From Simiduia agarivorans SA1 = DSM 21679 (GTDB taxonomy: Bacteria > Pseudomonadota > Gammaproteobacteria > Pseudomonadales > Cellvibrionaceae), in contig NC_018868.3 in the NCBI RefSeq assembly GCF_000305785.2, forward strand, positions 1,288,001-1,352,000: 64,000 nucleotides of DNA, in the 5' to 3' direction. The translations under genes were made by a program, and so were the position numbers. Position 1 is the first letter of the stretch; every line of letters starts with the position of its first letter. This document shows positions 42,391-52,400 of this stretch, piece by piece. The notes under the pieces were generated by a model, which had not been told where the DNA came from, ran no database searches, and worked only from the letters and a program-made list of their open reading frames with translations.

Positions 42391-43708
42391 CCTTGCCCCC
42401 GGCCTGCCTGACCTCACTCTTCCCAACAGCTGGTGGCAAGCCAGCGCCAGCGCGCCGGCGTTTTTTCAGACTGAAACCGCTTCGGGCCTCTCCGATATCG
42501 CCATCATCGGCGCGGGATTTACCGGGCATAATGCCGCCATCGCGCTGGCCGAACAGGGGCAATCGGTCACGGTGATCGATCAGGCCCAGCCCGGCTGGGG
42601 CGCCAGTGGCCGCAACGGTGGCTTTTGCTGCATTGGTGGCGATCATCTGGGCATAGAAGCCATCGCCCGCCGCTATGGCGCGGAACAAGCCCAGCGCTAT
42701 GCGCACTATCAGCTAGATGCCATCGACGGTGTGCAACAATGCATCACCGAACACGCCCTCGACGCCGAGGTAAACCCTTGCGGTGAAATGGTACTGGCCC
42801 ACCAACACAGGGCATCGCCCTTGCTGGATGACTATGGCCACAGCCTGCAACACTGGTATGGCCTGAACGCCAAGCGGCTGGACCGGGACCAACTGGCTGA
42901 GCTGGGCCTGAAGGCCAACCATCCAGCGGGCCTGCAGGTGCCGGCGGGCTTCAGTCTGCACCCGCTTAAATACCTGTACGGCCTGCGTGAGCGCGCGCAG
43001 CGGCTCGGCGTCCGCTTCGCACTCGGCCACCCGGTTCAACAGCTCCGCCAGACCCAGGGTGATTGGCTGGTTACGCGCACCGGCGCAGACCCGCTCCAGG
43101 CCCGCAAGTTGTTGATTGCCACCAATGGTTACACGCCGGATAGCCTGCACCCGCAGCTGGCCGGCCGGATACTGGCCGCGCAAAGTAATATTCTGGTGAC
43201 CCGCCCATTGAGCGAGGCCGAGCTGGCCGCACAGGGCTGGACCAGCCAGCAGGCCTGCTATGACACCCGCAACCTGCTGTATTACTTCCGCCTGCTGCCC
43301 GGTAACCGGTTTTTATTTGGCGGGCGCGCCGGTATTTCAGACTCTGCGACGAGTTTTGCGGCGAGACGCCAGCAACACAGGGCAGACTTCGGGCGCTACT
43401 TTCCCGCCTGGGCATCGGTTGACATAGACTATTTCTGGCGAGGTCATGTGGCGTTATCGCGCAGGTTGGTACCCCACGTGGCGCAACTGGATCAGAACCT
43501 CTGGTGTGCGCTGGCCTACCACGGCAACGGGATTGCCATGGGCAGCGCCTGCGGCAAAAGCGCGGCCAGAATGATCGCGGGCCGGCCGGATGACGCGTTG
43601 CCAGACTTTATGCGGCAGCCACCCGCGAAGTTCCCGCTGCCGGTTTTGCGGCCAGCGTATCTGGCGCTGACCTACGCCTGGTATGGATTGAATGACGGTC
43701 GACTCTGA
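42362..43708 (+). CDS. FAD-dependent amine/amino-acid oxidase (DadA/PuuB-like)
   Basis: A 448-aa flavoprotein of the glycine-oxidase/DadA group. The FAD-binding Rossmann motif is IAIIGAGFTGHNAAIALAE near residue 44, followed by the conserved GWGASGRNGGFC. The C-terminal FAD contact is CALAYHGNGIAMGSACGK. Closest in layout are gamma-glutamylputrescine oxidases (PuuB/OrdL), so an amine or N-methyl amino acid is the likely substrate, with release of ammonia or an aldehyde. The only in-frame ATG near the expected N-terminus (42362) lies inside a palindromic repeat, whose right arm encodes roughly residues 6-10. No Shine-Dalgarno is evident. It probably depends on the upstream antiporter transcript. 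Confidence 0.85.
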   Translation: MNTSSGSDPRLAPGLPDLTLPNSWWQASASAPAFFQTETASGLSDIAIIGAGFTGHNAAIALAEQGQSVTVIDQAQPGWGASGRNGGFCCIGGDHLGIEAIARRYGAEQAQRYAHYQLDAIDGVQQCITEHALDAEVNPCGEMVLAHQHRASPLLDDYGHSLQHWYGLNAKRLDRDQLAELGLKANHPAGLQVPAGFSLHPLKYLYGLRERAQRLGVRFALGHPVQQLRQTQGDWLVTRTGADPLQARKLLIATNGYTPDSLHPQLAGRILAAQSNILVTRPLSEAELAAQGWTSQQACYDTRNLLYYFRLLPGNRFLFGGRAGISDSATSFAARRQQHRADFGRYFPAWASVDIDYFWRGHVALSRRLVPHVAQLDQNLWCALAYHGNGIAMGSACGKSAARMIAGRPDDALPDFMRQPPAKFPLPVLRPAYLALTYAWYGLNDGRL

Positions 43709-43742
43709 ATAGCCTCACGGTCGCACAACGCAATTGAGCAGT

Positions 43743-44129
43743 ATGAATGTAAAGACCCGGAAAATAATCACTGTCAGTGCACTCGCCGTCGTCCTGTGCC
43801 TGTTGGCTGTGGGCGCAGCGGCCACCCTGCTGTGCTGGCTGACGCCGTCGGTCAGTGTGATGAATTTAAGCGCCACCACCCTCTCAAACGTAGCGTTGGA
43901 ATTGCCCTCAAACCGATGGGACCTGGAAGATCTGGCGCCGGGCAACCACTCCCACGTGTTCTACGATGCCAATCAATCCGACGGCACCTACACCATTAAA
44001 TTGCAACAGGATGGCAAAATACTGACATTGCAGTGCGGCTATGTGACCCACAGTGAATGGGGTAAACGTATGCAGATCAGAATCTCCGACCAGGGCAAAA
44101 TTGAGTGTCAGGAAAAACACCGCTATTGA
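43743..44129 (+). CDS. Small membrane-anchored hypothetical protein
   Basis: A 128-aa protein of unknown family. One N-terminal transmembrane helix (IITVSALAVVLCLLAVGAAA) is followed by a soluble beta-rich domain with the pattern SVMNLSATTLSNVALELPS; it may be exported. A TTG at 43734 is an alternative start, but the ATG at 43743 has a GAG just upstream. Its end overlaps the HAD-family gene, which suggests coupling. Confidence 0.6.
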   Translation: MNVKTRKIITVSALAVVLCLLAVGAAATLLCWLTPSVSVMNLSATTLSNVALELPSNRWDLEDLAPGNHSHVFYDANQSDGTYTIKLQQDGKILTLQCGYVTHSEWGKRMQIRISDQGKIECQEKHRY

Positions 44130-44719
44130 ATACACCCCACTTTAAAGGCCTCATTTTCGATCTGGACGGCACTCTGGCCGATTCGGCACTCGATTTTGAT
44201 GCCATGCGCCGTGAGCTCGCCTTACCCAAAGGCACCCCGCTACTGGAACACCTGGCGACGCTCTCCTGCCCCGACGCCCGACAGCGCTTTCACGCCGTGG
44301 TGGAACGCCACGAAATGATCGGGGCGGAGAATGCGCGCTGGATTGCCGATGCCGAGCAGACCCTGTTCGCGCTCAACAAGCGCCGGATTCCGCTCGCCAT
44401 CGTCACCCGCAACATGCGCAGCGCCACGCGCAGAACCATCGAGCGATTACAGATTCCCATTGAATTGGTATTGACCCGGGAAGACGTAGAACAGGTGAAG
44501 CCGCACCCGGAAGCCCTGTTGCGCATTGCCCGGGAATGGCAACTGCCGCCCGGTTCATTGGCCTACGTGGGTGACTACACTTTCGATCTGGATGCCGCAC
44601 ACGCGGCGGGCATGGGTGCGATTCTGTGGCGCAATGAACACAATGCCCATCTGGCACCACACGCCCACCATTGCATTGACCGGTTCGGCCAGCTGCTCGA
44701 CTTAGTGCGCAGTGAGTGA
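44105..44719 (+). CDS. HAD family hydrolase (phosphoglycolate phosphatase-like)
   Basis: A 204-aa cytoplasmic phosphatase of HAD subfamily IA. Motif I is IFDLDGTLADS (about residue 17), motif II is IVTRN (about 98), the motif III lysine is in EQVKPHPEALL, and motif IV is VGDYTFDLDAA. Substrates in this group include phosphoglycolate, sugar phosphates and nucleotides; nothing here decides among them. The frame offers a GTG start at 44105 and a TTG at 44126, the latter overlapping the upstream stop by 4 bp (TTGA). The second would give a more typical N-terminus (NTPHFKGLIFDLDG). The 3' end overlaps a small convergent ORF. Confidence 0.85.
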   Translation: MSGKTPLLNTPHFKGLIFDLDGTLADSALDFDAMRRELALPKGTPLLEHLATLSCPDARQRFHAVVERHEMIGAENARWIADAEQTLFALNKRRIPLAIVTRNMRSATRRTIERLQIPIELVLTREDVEQVKPHPEALLRIAREWQLPPGSLAYVGDYTFDLDAAHAAGMGAILWRNEHNAHLAPHAHHCIDRFGQLLDLVRSE

Positions 44720-44869
44720 GCGCATCGCCTTGTCGGCTTCGGCAAAAGAGGCGTGGCTGGAAACCGGCTTCATCAGACAATAAATCACATACCCGCCCTG
44801 CACGTATTCCACCGTGTAAGGCGACACAAAAGCGTAATCTGACTGGCCTGACTGCATTGTGATGTTCAT
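44702..44869 (-). CDS. Small hypothetical protein (55 aa)
   Basis: The minus-strand frame from ATG 44869 to TAA 44702 encodes a 55-residue polypeptide with a plausible fold pattern (SPYTVEYVQGGYVIYCLM, then a charged helix EADKAMRSL). Its composition is protein-like, and it fills an otherwise empty 340-bp gap between the HAD gene and cytochrome c. The last 18 bp overlap the end of the HAD gene. The Shine-Dalgarno is weak. I do not recognise a family. Confidence 0.5.
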   Translation of the reverse strand: MNITMQSGQSDYAFVSPYTVEYVQGGYVIYCLMKPVSSHASFAEADKAMRSLTAH

Positions 44870-45059
44870 GGCGTTAATCCCGTTAAGAAAGCGTTCAGTT
44901 GATGCAGATCATTCTATCGACTGGTTCACACTTTCCCATTCGTCCAACGGGCTAAAACGGGCTAGACCATTTTGCCTAGGCAGAGTAAGTTGACGCCATT
45001 GTTGACCCACGGGTTATGGCATTTCTGAACAACCGATACCAATGAGAGGCGTTACCAAG

Positions 45060-45368
45060 ATGAAGTTGCACGTTGTATTAGCCGCTTTTTTCGCTGGCCT
45101 GCTGGCCGTCAACAGTTACGCGGGCGATGCCGAAGCCGGCAAAGCCAAGGCCGCCATGTGTGCAGCCTGTCATGGCGCTAACGGCAAAGCCGCCATCCCC
45201 ACCTACCCGAATCTGGCCGGGCAGAATGCGCCCTATCTGGAAGCGGCCATGAAAGCCTACAAAAGTGGCGACCGCAAAGGCGGCCAGGCTCCGGTCATGA
45301 CCAGCATGATGGCGAGCTTGTCGGATGCGGATATCGCCAACCTGGCGGCCTATTATTCCGGCCTTTGA
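45060..45368 (+). CDS. Periplasmic cytochrome c (class I, c553-like)
   Basis: A 102-aa exported c-type cytochrome. The signal peptide ends VNSYAG. The haem-binding motif is CAACH in the segment [14 protein letters not shown]. The distal methionine ligand is probably in [16 protein letters not shown]. It is a soluble one-haem electron carrier. The frame also has an ATG at 45042, but 45060 begins the proper signal peptide and has AGAGG upstream. A REP-like hairpin follows 23 bp after the stop. Confidence 0.9.
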   Translation: MKLHVVLAAFFAGLLAVNSYAGDAEAGKAKAAMCAACHGANGKAAIPTYPNLAGQNAPYLEAAMKAYKSGDRKGGQAPVMTSMMASLSDADIANLAAYYSGL

Positions 45369-45390
45369 AAAAGCCGACCGCGTCATTCAC

Positions 45391-45421
45391 GTAGGGTGGA
45401 ATAAGCGCAGCGCATTCCACC
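45391..45421. repeat. REP-like hairpin GTAGGGTGGAAT, copy 1 of 3
   Basis: Stem GGTGGAAT / ATTCCACC, 11-nt loop AAGCGCAGCGC, preceded by GTAG. Copies 2 (60672-60702) and 3 (61210-61240) share length and loop size but differ at the fifth stem position with compensating change. Confidence 0.9.
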
Positions 45422-45439
45422 AAAAAAAAATTGGGGTAA

Positions 45440-45527
45440 AAAAATTGGGGTCAGATAAGCATTTCCGTTTGAGCTGGCAGTAATGCTGCACTAACTTGCC
45501 GGAAATACTTATCTGCCCCCAATTTTT
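45440..45527. repeat. Long imperfect palindrome with GGGGTCAGATAAG core
   Basis: Two 28-bp arms (45440-45467 and 45500-45527) match with two differences around a 32-nt centre. The outer ends are A-rich and T-rich, so it may also terminate transcription in both directions between cytochrome c and the convergent dehydrogenase gene. The TTGGGGTCAGA core is like that of the repeats at 42313 and 59783. Confidence 0.85.
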
Positions 45528-45537
45528 TAACAGCAGG

Positions 45538-46659
45538 TTAACGCGCCGCCGGCGTCACTTTTAACAACTTGCCTTCCGGACTGTCAGTCAACAAATACAA
45601 AGCACCTTCGGGGCCCTGATACACCGCGCGAAAGCGCTCTCCGATGTCCTTGAACAACGACACCTGCTGGCCGGGCTTGTCGCCGTCCATCTGCACCCAA
45701 CGCACTTCACGCGCCTTCAGGGTAGCGCTTAGCAGGTCGCCATTGAGTTCGGGAAAAAGATCACCGCGATACACCATTAACGATGCGGGCGCGATACTGG
45801 GCGTCCAGTTCACCATGGGCTGCTGCATGCCCTCGTATTCGGTAAAGGGCGTGATCGACGCACCGGAGTAGTCGCGACCATAGGTGATCACCGGCCAACC
45901 GTAGTTGTTACCAGCCACCAGCTGATTGATTTCATCGCCCCCCTTGGGGCCGTGCTCGTTGCCATAAAGCACACCGCGCACGGCGTCGTAGGCAAAGCCC
46001 TGCGGGTTGCGATGGCCCAAAGAATAGATGGCCGGGTGATAGCCTTTTTTCCCCACAAAAGGATTGTCTGCGGGCACTTTGCCGTCATCGGTCAGGCGCA
46101 CCACCTTGCCCAACAAGGAATCGGTTTTCTGCGCCGATTCGCGAAAATCAAAGCCGTCGCCAACGCCCAACACCAGCGTGTTGTCGGGTAAAAACGCCAT
46201 CCGCGCGCCGTAGTGGGCCGGCGTATTTTTCAGCGGCTCAGCGGTAAACAGCACCTCGTTATCCACCCAAGCATTGCCTTGCACGCGTCCGCGCACCAGC
46301 CGGGTGGCATTGGCTTTGGGCTCACCCCAGGCGAACGATAAATAGATCCAGCCGTTGTTGGCATAGTCCGGGTGCAGCATCAGATCCTGCAACCCGCCCT
46401 GGCTTTTCACGTAGGCCTCCGGCACACCGGCCAACGGCGCAGACACCTTGCCATTGTCCAACAGCCGCAGACTGCCCGAACGCTCGCTGATCAGAATCCG
46501 GTTGTCCGACAGAAACGCCAACGCCCAGGGTTGCGACAGACCGGTGGCCAGGGTTTCAACCTGCACCTTCTGCAGGGCTTTGGGTTCGGCCGCCACGGCG
46601 GCCGGTATCAGCAATAGGCCAATGAGCAGGGTTTGGGTTAAGCTTGCGCAGAATTTCAT
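45538..46659 (-). CDS. PQQ-dependent sugar dehydrogenase (aldose sugar dehydrogenase, YliI-like)
   Basis: A 373-aa exported six-bladed beta-propeller of the glucose/sorbosone dehydrogenase family. The signal peptide ends PAAVAAEP. Typical elements are LSQPWALAFLSDNRILISERSG, the catalytic-region histidine in RLLDNG...LMLHPDYANNGWIYLSF, and YSLGHRNPQGFAYD...GNEHGPKGGDEIN, which lines the PQQ and Ca site. It oxidises aldoses in the periplasm and passes electrons onward; the cytochrome c gene 170 bp away is a possible acceptor. It is divergent from the membrane protein at 46672 with only 12 bp between starts. Confidence 0.92.
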   Translation of the reverse strand: MKFCASLTQTLLIGLLLIPAAVAAEPKALQKVQVETLATGLSQPWALAFLSDNRILISERSGSLRLLDNGKVSAPLAGVPEAYVKSQGGLQDLMLHPDYANNGWIYLSFAWGEPKANATRLVRGRVQGNAWVDNEVLFTAEPLKNTPAHYGARMAFLPDNTLVLGVGDGFDFRESAQKTDSLLGKVVRLTDDGKVPADNPFVGKKGYHPAIYSLGHRNPQGFAYDAVRGVLYGNEHGPKGGDEINQLVAGNNYGWPVITYGRDYSGASITPFTEYEGMQQPMVNWTPSIAPASLMVYRGDLFPELNGDLLSATLKAREVRWVQMDGDKPGQQVSLFKDIGERFRAVYQGPEGALYLLTDSPEGKLLKVTPAAR

Positions 46660-46671
46660 GGAGGGCCTCTG

Positions 46672-47115
46672 TTGAATCGTTCAGCAATCGTGTTCAGCTG
46701 GCTCATTGCCAGCACCCTTGGATTTGTGGCTGCCAGTATCAGCCACAGCATCTCAGTTCTCAACCGTTTGCAGGCCGTTGGCGTGGAGATTACGTTGAAT
46801 GATCAGTGGCGGATGATTGCCAGCGACCTGCTGGGCCTCTTGCCCAGCTACGGTACCGTTATTGCGCTGGCGTTGGCGCCGGCCTTCTGGGTTGCTGGCT
46901 GGCTGGTGAGGAAGCTGCGCACCGGGCGCACGGGTTTGTATATGTTGGCTGGTTTTACCGCACTGCTGACCGCGCTGCTGGCGATGCAGCCGATTCTGGA
47001 TATCACCCTCATCGCCGGTGCGCGCGGGCTGGCGGGGCTGCTGATGCAATGCCTGTGCGGCGCCCTTGCCGGTGCGGTTTACGCCGCGTTAACCGCGCGA
47101 CGCAGTTTGTCGTGA
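46672..47115 (+). CDS. Four-helix integral membrane hypothetical protein
   Basis: A 147-aa protein with four predicted transmembrane helices (around residues 5-25, 52-77, 87-107 and 115-140). The family is not recognised. The start is a TTG at 46672 with GGAGGGCCTCTG directly before it; no ATG fits. The 12-bp gap to the divergent PQQ-dehydrogenase start means that its promoter must lie within that gene. The last 37 bp overlap the convergent gene at 47079. Confidence 0.7.
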   Translation: MNRSAIVFSWLIASTLGFVAASISHSISVLNRLQAVGVEITLNDQWRMIASDLLGLLPSYGTVIALALAPAFWVAGWLVRKLRTGRTGLYMLAGFTALLTALLAMQPILDITLIAGARGLAGLLMQCLCGALAGAVYAALTARRSLS

Positions 47116-47612
47116 ATGCGATTGAGCAGATTGCGCTGTTCAAACATCGATCGGTTGGCAATGGCCGACGGCATCAGTAACCGGATGGGAATGAACAAGG
47201 CTTCCGAGGTGAGTAAGGCCAGGTCCGCGTTGTTGATGACCGGCATGTGGTGGCGCCAGTAAGGCACACAACGGGACAACGGCACGGAACCCAGCCGGCC
47301 TTCGAATTTCACCTGTAAACCCGCGTCCTGATCCCAGATCAGGTACGCCGTCGAGCTTTTAATGGCTGAACTCGGCAATTCCTGCATAGCGTCGGTATCC
47401 ACCCGGTCATGCGGCACGCCGGAGAGGCGGTTTTCCCAGCCCACGACCTCCACAATATGAGTATCTGTCCATAGGCTGCAGAACTCGGAAGAATAGATAC
47501 AAAAGTGCTCGCTGATTGCCGCACAAAACCGCCCCAGCTCGCCAGTCGGCATCACATGCGCCTGAAAAGACTGAACCAAAACATCTGCGTAATTCATATT
47601 CTTTGCCTGCAT
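47079..47612 (-). CDS. Hypothetical protein
   Basis: A 177-aa soluble protein, family not recognised. It has no signal peptide and no clear membrane segment apart from a moderately hydrophobic stretch near ALLTSEALFIPIRLLMPSAI. Several Cys and Trp residues occur in the N-terminal half (FCAAISEHFCIYSSEFCSLW). The frame is open to 47654; the ATG at 47612 (MQAKNMNY) has AGGTG close upstream and is preferred. It is convergent with the four-helix protein. Confidence 0.6.
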   Translation of the reverse strand: MQAKNMNYADVLVQSFQAHVMPTGELGRFCAAISEHFCIYSSEFCSLWTDTHIVEVVGWENRLSGVPHDRVDTDAMQELPSSAIKSSTAYLIWDQDAGLQVKFEGRLGSVPLSRCVPYWRHHMPVINNADLALLTSEALFIPIRLLMPSAIANRSMFEQRNLLNRIHDKLRRAVNAA

Positions 47613-47883
47613 CACCTGACCTTCGCTAATCGTTAACCCCGTCACAGCCGCCACGTGGGTTGACTGCTATGCGCGCAAATTACCCGCCCGGCATCGGGGT
47701 TTACAAGGGATTAGGCCATCCGGGCTATGGTCTGGTCCGGCGCGCAAGCGCCACAATAGTCTCGCCGGTTGGGCGTAAATTTGCAGTTGATTCAATTACT
47801 TAACGAAACCGGCAAGGCCTTGCGACTGGTCTACACTTATACGAGTTCACTCTCACACCACACCGCCGGAGTCCCCCAGTTTC

Positions 47884-49458
47884 ATGCACTGGCCTTTATT
47901 TATTTGCTTGTTTGCCTTGTGCACCCTTGCTTTTCCCGGCCAAGCCCAGGTTAATCTGGACCCGGTAGCGGCAGCAGAAACCATGGTGGTCAAGCGGCTG
48001 GTCATCAGCGGCGAAAGCAGCGAAATCAATCAGCAACTCGACTTTGATTTCCTGCTTAAAAAAGCCAATGAATTACGCGCGCAATACCCGGAAGAAATGA
48101 CCTTTCACCAGATTTCCCGGTTAGGCGATTTGCTGACCCAGGCCCTGCGCGATGCCGGCTATAAATTTCACTATGTGTACCTGCCCCGGCAGAACGCCCG
48201 AACCGGTGTCGTGCGGCTCAATGTGGTGGAAGTGACGCTCGACGGCGTATCCATAAACGGCGTTGACGACTTGTCACGCGCACGCATCGAACAGGTGTTC
48301 GACGCGTTAATTACCCGGCCGGTGTACCAACCCGATATCGACACAGCACTGCGCTCGCTCAAAGCCTTGCCCGAGTTGTCGCTGTTTGCCTACTACTCCC
48401 GCGGTATTGCCCCCAACAGCGTGCGCCTCAACCTGCGTTTATCGCCCAAAGCCAGGCACCATGTGAGTGTGAGTACGGACAATTTCGGCTCGGAGTCATC
48501 CGGCCACTACCGGGCCACTGCCAATTACCAATGGCTCAGCCCGCTCGACCAGTTCGACCAACTGGACCTGGGCCTGATGTACGCCGATGGGGGCGCCGGC
48601 AACCTTTATGGCTACGTGAGTTATCGCACGCCACTGGCATCGGTAGACAACACACTCACGCTCACGGTGTCCAACAACCAGTATGAAGTGGGGCGTGAAT
48701 TTTCCCTGCTCGAACTCAAAGGCGACGCCCTGATCGCCGGCGTAAGCCTCCACCAGCGCTGGCTCCCCAGCGACCAGACCCAGCACCGCGTGTACTTCAG
48801 CGCATTCGACAAATCGGTGGATTATTCCAACGTGTTCGACGACGACTCCCTGGTCAACGACGAGTCGGCACAGGTGTTCGCCCTGGGCTGGCAACACCAG
48901 TTCAACACGCACACCGGAGGCTATCGCGCGCACACCGATGTGAGTGTACGCACCGGCAGCCATGAACTCACCGGCAACACCGAGTACAGCGACAAATTCG
49001 CACTGGCGTGGTTCTCCCACGACAGTGTGTTTTACCCGGGCAATCAGTTGCTGCGGCTTTCGCTGGAAACACAATACAGCGATAAGTTGCTGCCCTCGTT
49101 CGAAAAAATGCCACTCACCGGCATCAATGGCGTGAAGGGTTTTTACGCCGGCCAGGTTTCGGTCGATCGCGGCGCCCGCCTGGGCCTGACCTGGCAATGG
49201 CCGCCGTTATGGCGAGGTGAGCACGGCAACCTGTGGGCATTCGCGTACGCAGACGCCGCCACCGGTGAACGCCTTGACGCTAGCGGCACTGTTTTCGACA
49301 GCGCTCAGTTGGCGTCGGCCGGCTTGGGGCTGCAATTGTCACTGGCCAACCGGTTTTTTGCCCGCCTGCAAGCCAGTGCCTGGCAGGACGCCCAAATGGA
49401 TAACTCATTAGCACCCACGGAGCTGCCGCTCCTTGTAGACCTTCAATACCGTTGGTAA
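47884..49458 (+). CDS. ShlB/FhaC/HecB-type two-partner secretion transporter (TpsB)
   Basis: A 524-aa outer-membrane beta-barrel that exports the TpsA protein encoded next to it. The signal peptide ends PGQAQ. Two POTRA domains follow (residues about 35-190; the second contains VVRLNVVEVTLDGVSINGVDD). The 16-strand barrel includes the loop-6 motif VKGFY (residues about 420, in GINGVKGFYAGQ), which stands for the conserved VRGY of FhaC, and the partner strand GARLGLTW. The C-terminus VDLQYRW is a beta signal. The POTRA region lacks the long N-terminal plug helix seen in FhaC, as far as I can judge. The TpsA start lies 8 bp downstream. Confidence 0.93.
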   Translation: MHWPLFICLFALCTLAFPGQAQVNLDPVAAAETMVVKRLVISGESSEINQQLDFDFLLKKANELRAQYPEEMTFHQISRLGDLLTQALRDAGYKFHYVYLPRQNARTGVVRLNVVEVTLDGVSINGVDDLSRARIEQVFDALITRPVYQPDIDTALRSLKALPELSLFAYYSRGIAPNSVRLNLRLSPKARHHVSVSTDNFGSESSGHYRATANYQWLSPLDQFDQLDLGLMYADGGAGNLYGYVSYRTPLASVDNTLTLTVSNNQYEVGREFSLLELKGDALIAGVSLHQRWLPSDQTQHRVYFSAFDKSVDYSNVFDDDSLVNDESAQVFALGWQHQFNTHTGGYRAHTDVSVRTGSHELTGNTEYSDKFALAWFSHDSVFYPGNQLLRLSLETQYSDKLLPSFEKMPLTGINGVKGFYAGQVSVDRGARLGLTWQWPPLWRGEHGNLWAFAYADAATGERLDASGTVFDSAQLASAGLGLQLSLANRFFARLQASAWQDAQMDNSLAPTELPLLVDLQYRW

Positions 49459-49466
49459 ATCACCCG

Positions 49467-52400
49467 ATGACGTCACACCGCTCGCTACACGCCACCCCGA
49501 AACGCATTGCGGCCGCCATTGCCAGCGCGCTTGCGTCCGGTTTTCTGCACGCCACCCCCAGTACACCGGTGGTAACCAACGGTCAGGCGCAGGTGGAGCA
49601 ACACCCGGGCAACATGATTATTCACCAGACGAGCCAACGCGCTGTACTGGAATACCAACAATTTTCCATTGGTGCCGGCGAAAGCGTGCAATTCATACAA
49701 CCCAATGCCCAGTCGCTCACGCTCAATAAAGTCACCGGGCCGGACGCGAGCCAGATCGCCGGCCAACTGAGTGCCAACGGCCATGTGTACCTGGTCAATC
49801 CCAACGGCGTGTTTTTCTCCCCGGGCGCGCAAGTGGATGTGACCGGTTTGGTGGTCACCACGCTGGATATTGATCGCGATGATTTTATGTCGGGTGACTT
49901 TACCCTGCACTCGCCGGGCAACGGTGAGATCGTCAACCAGGCAGACATTAACGCCGATGCATTGCTCGCGTTTGTAGCGCCATTCATCCGCAACGAAGGC
50001 ACATTGGCCGCCGACAAGCAGGTTCAATTACTTGCAGAGGACACCTTAGTCATTACACCCAACGGCGAGCATACCGGCATCGCGGTCAGCCGCGACGCCA
50101 TTGCCGAATCCGATCGGACGGTGATCAACCAGGGCGATATCAAAGGTCACTGGGTGGTGTTATCGGCGGGTGCCGTCGACGCCCTGCACCAAAGCCTGGT
50201 CGATAACGCCGGCGCCGTCAGAGCCCATTCGCTGGCAGACCTGACCGGCGGTGCAATCGAGGCTGCGGCAAGCTCGGTTAACAATACCGGCACACTGCTC
50301 GCAGACGCACAGGGCGAAATAGTCATCACGGGCGACTACCTCTATAACAATGGCCACATGGCTACACCCGGCGGCACGATTTCCCTGAACGCCGAAAAGG
50401 TGTTGGTGTTGGATCACCAGAGCGAGCAGGATGCCTCTGCAACAACCACCGGCGATGGCGGCAGCGTCATCAACTACGCCAAAGGCTTTGCCCATTTTAA
50501 CGCCGATGCGCGCATCGCCGCGCGCGGCGGATCGGAGTCCGGTAACGGCGGCTTTGTGGAAGTGTCGGGTATCGACTATGTGGAAGCCTACGGGCTGGTC
50601 GACACGCGCGCCGCCAATGGGACAACCGGTACCTACCTGATCGACCCCACCGACATTACCATCTCGGCTGCGGCCGAATCGGGCGGCGCTTTCGGCGGCC
50701 CACCCTACAACTGGGTGCCCAGCGGGGCCAGCTCCAATATTGATGTGGGCATTTTGCAGACCAACCTGCAAACCTCCAGCGTCACCATCAATACCGCCTC
50801 AGGTTTTGCCGGCACCGGTGACATCACCATCGCCACCGATATCGACATCGACGGCAGCGGCGCCAATGTGCTCAACCTGATTGCCGACAACAATATCATC
50901 ATGAACGCCGGCACCACCATTTCAGATTCCAATACCGGCACCGTGGAATCCATGCAGCTCAATATGCAGGCTGGCGGCAATCTCATTATGGCAACGACCG
51001 CGTCACTCAGCCTTGGCGGCGGAAAATTTGGTGGCGTATTTGGTGGCAACGCAGATATCAGTGCCATTGTTTCACTGAATAACGCCGCCGACGCCATAAC
51101 CCTGGCAGTGGGTGACACCCTGACCGATATTCATGGCGCCACCAATAATTTCATTACCCCGGGTGGCGTCATCATCACCGCCGGCACGGTCAATCCACTG
51201 CTGGTATCCGTCAACTCAATGGATCTGACCACCACCGTCGGCAACGCCACCATCACCAGTTCTGGTGCAATCAGTTTCAGCGATATAGACACAGCCGGCA
51301 ATGCAACCATCAATATGAGTGCCGGCGCACTGACGATAGCTGGCTTCACCGATGCGGCCAACCTGACCCTGAATGCAGGCGCCGGCAATGTAATTTTGCC
51401 CGATGCCGGCATTGCGATCACTGGCAATGTGAACATCACCGCCGGCGACCTGCTGGACGCCGATCGCAGTGTGATCCTCAGCGGCAACAACCTGGTGCTT
51501 AATACCGGCATAGCCGCCGGCGACCTGACCATCAATGGCAATTTTAATACAGTCGATCTGACACAAACCGGCACCAACACGCTCACCTACGACGACGCCG
51601 ACACGGTCGCAATCAATAATTTTTCCGTCACCGGAGGCGGTGGATTGGACATCCTGTCGTTCGGCGACATGAACATCGCCACCGACATTGATTACGACGG
51701 GAATAATGGTGCCGCACTCACTATCGGCTCCTATGCCAACAACCTGCTGCTGAATGCCAATATCCTTGACAGCAATACAGGGACCAACGATGCCATCGGA
51801 CTGGTGCTCACCGCCGGCAACAATCTGGTGATGCTGGATACCAGCCAGGTTGATATTAACAATGGCGTTCTGCTGGTGAACGCTACGGGCGATGTCACAC
51901 TGGGGAATCTGGCATCAACAAACAATACCGGTGTAGCCATCACAGTCACTGCCGGCAACCGCATATTGGATGGCGGTGACACCTTTACCGATATTGTCGC
52001 CGTTAATGGCAACACGCATCTCACCGCTGTCAACGGCATCAGCGATATTGAAATTCAAACCGAGCGTTTGTCGCTCACCAACACCGGCAGCGGCAACACC
52101 ACTGTGACCGAAACCAATACGGTCATCATGGACACCATCAACACCGTAGGCACAGCCACCATCAACGCCACCGCACGCATCGAAATTGCAGACGGCGTGG
52201 TGGTCAGCGCACAAAATCTCACGCTCAACAGTACCGATCTGCAATTGGGTAATGCCGGCATTGCCAATGTAAGCGGTACGCTGAATATCGCCGCCGACAA
52301 CATTTACGATGCAGACCAGACGGTAAACCTTGCCGCCGGAACACTGGTGCTCAACACCAATCTCGCCGGTGGCGATCTGGTGGTGAACAGCACCATAAAT

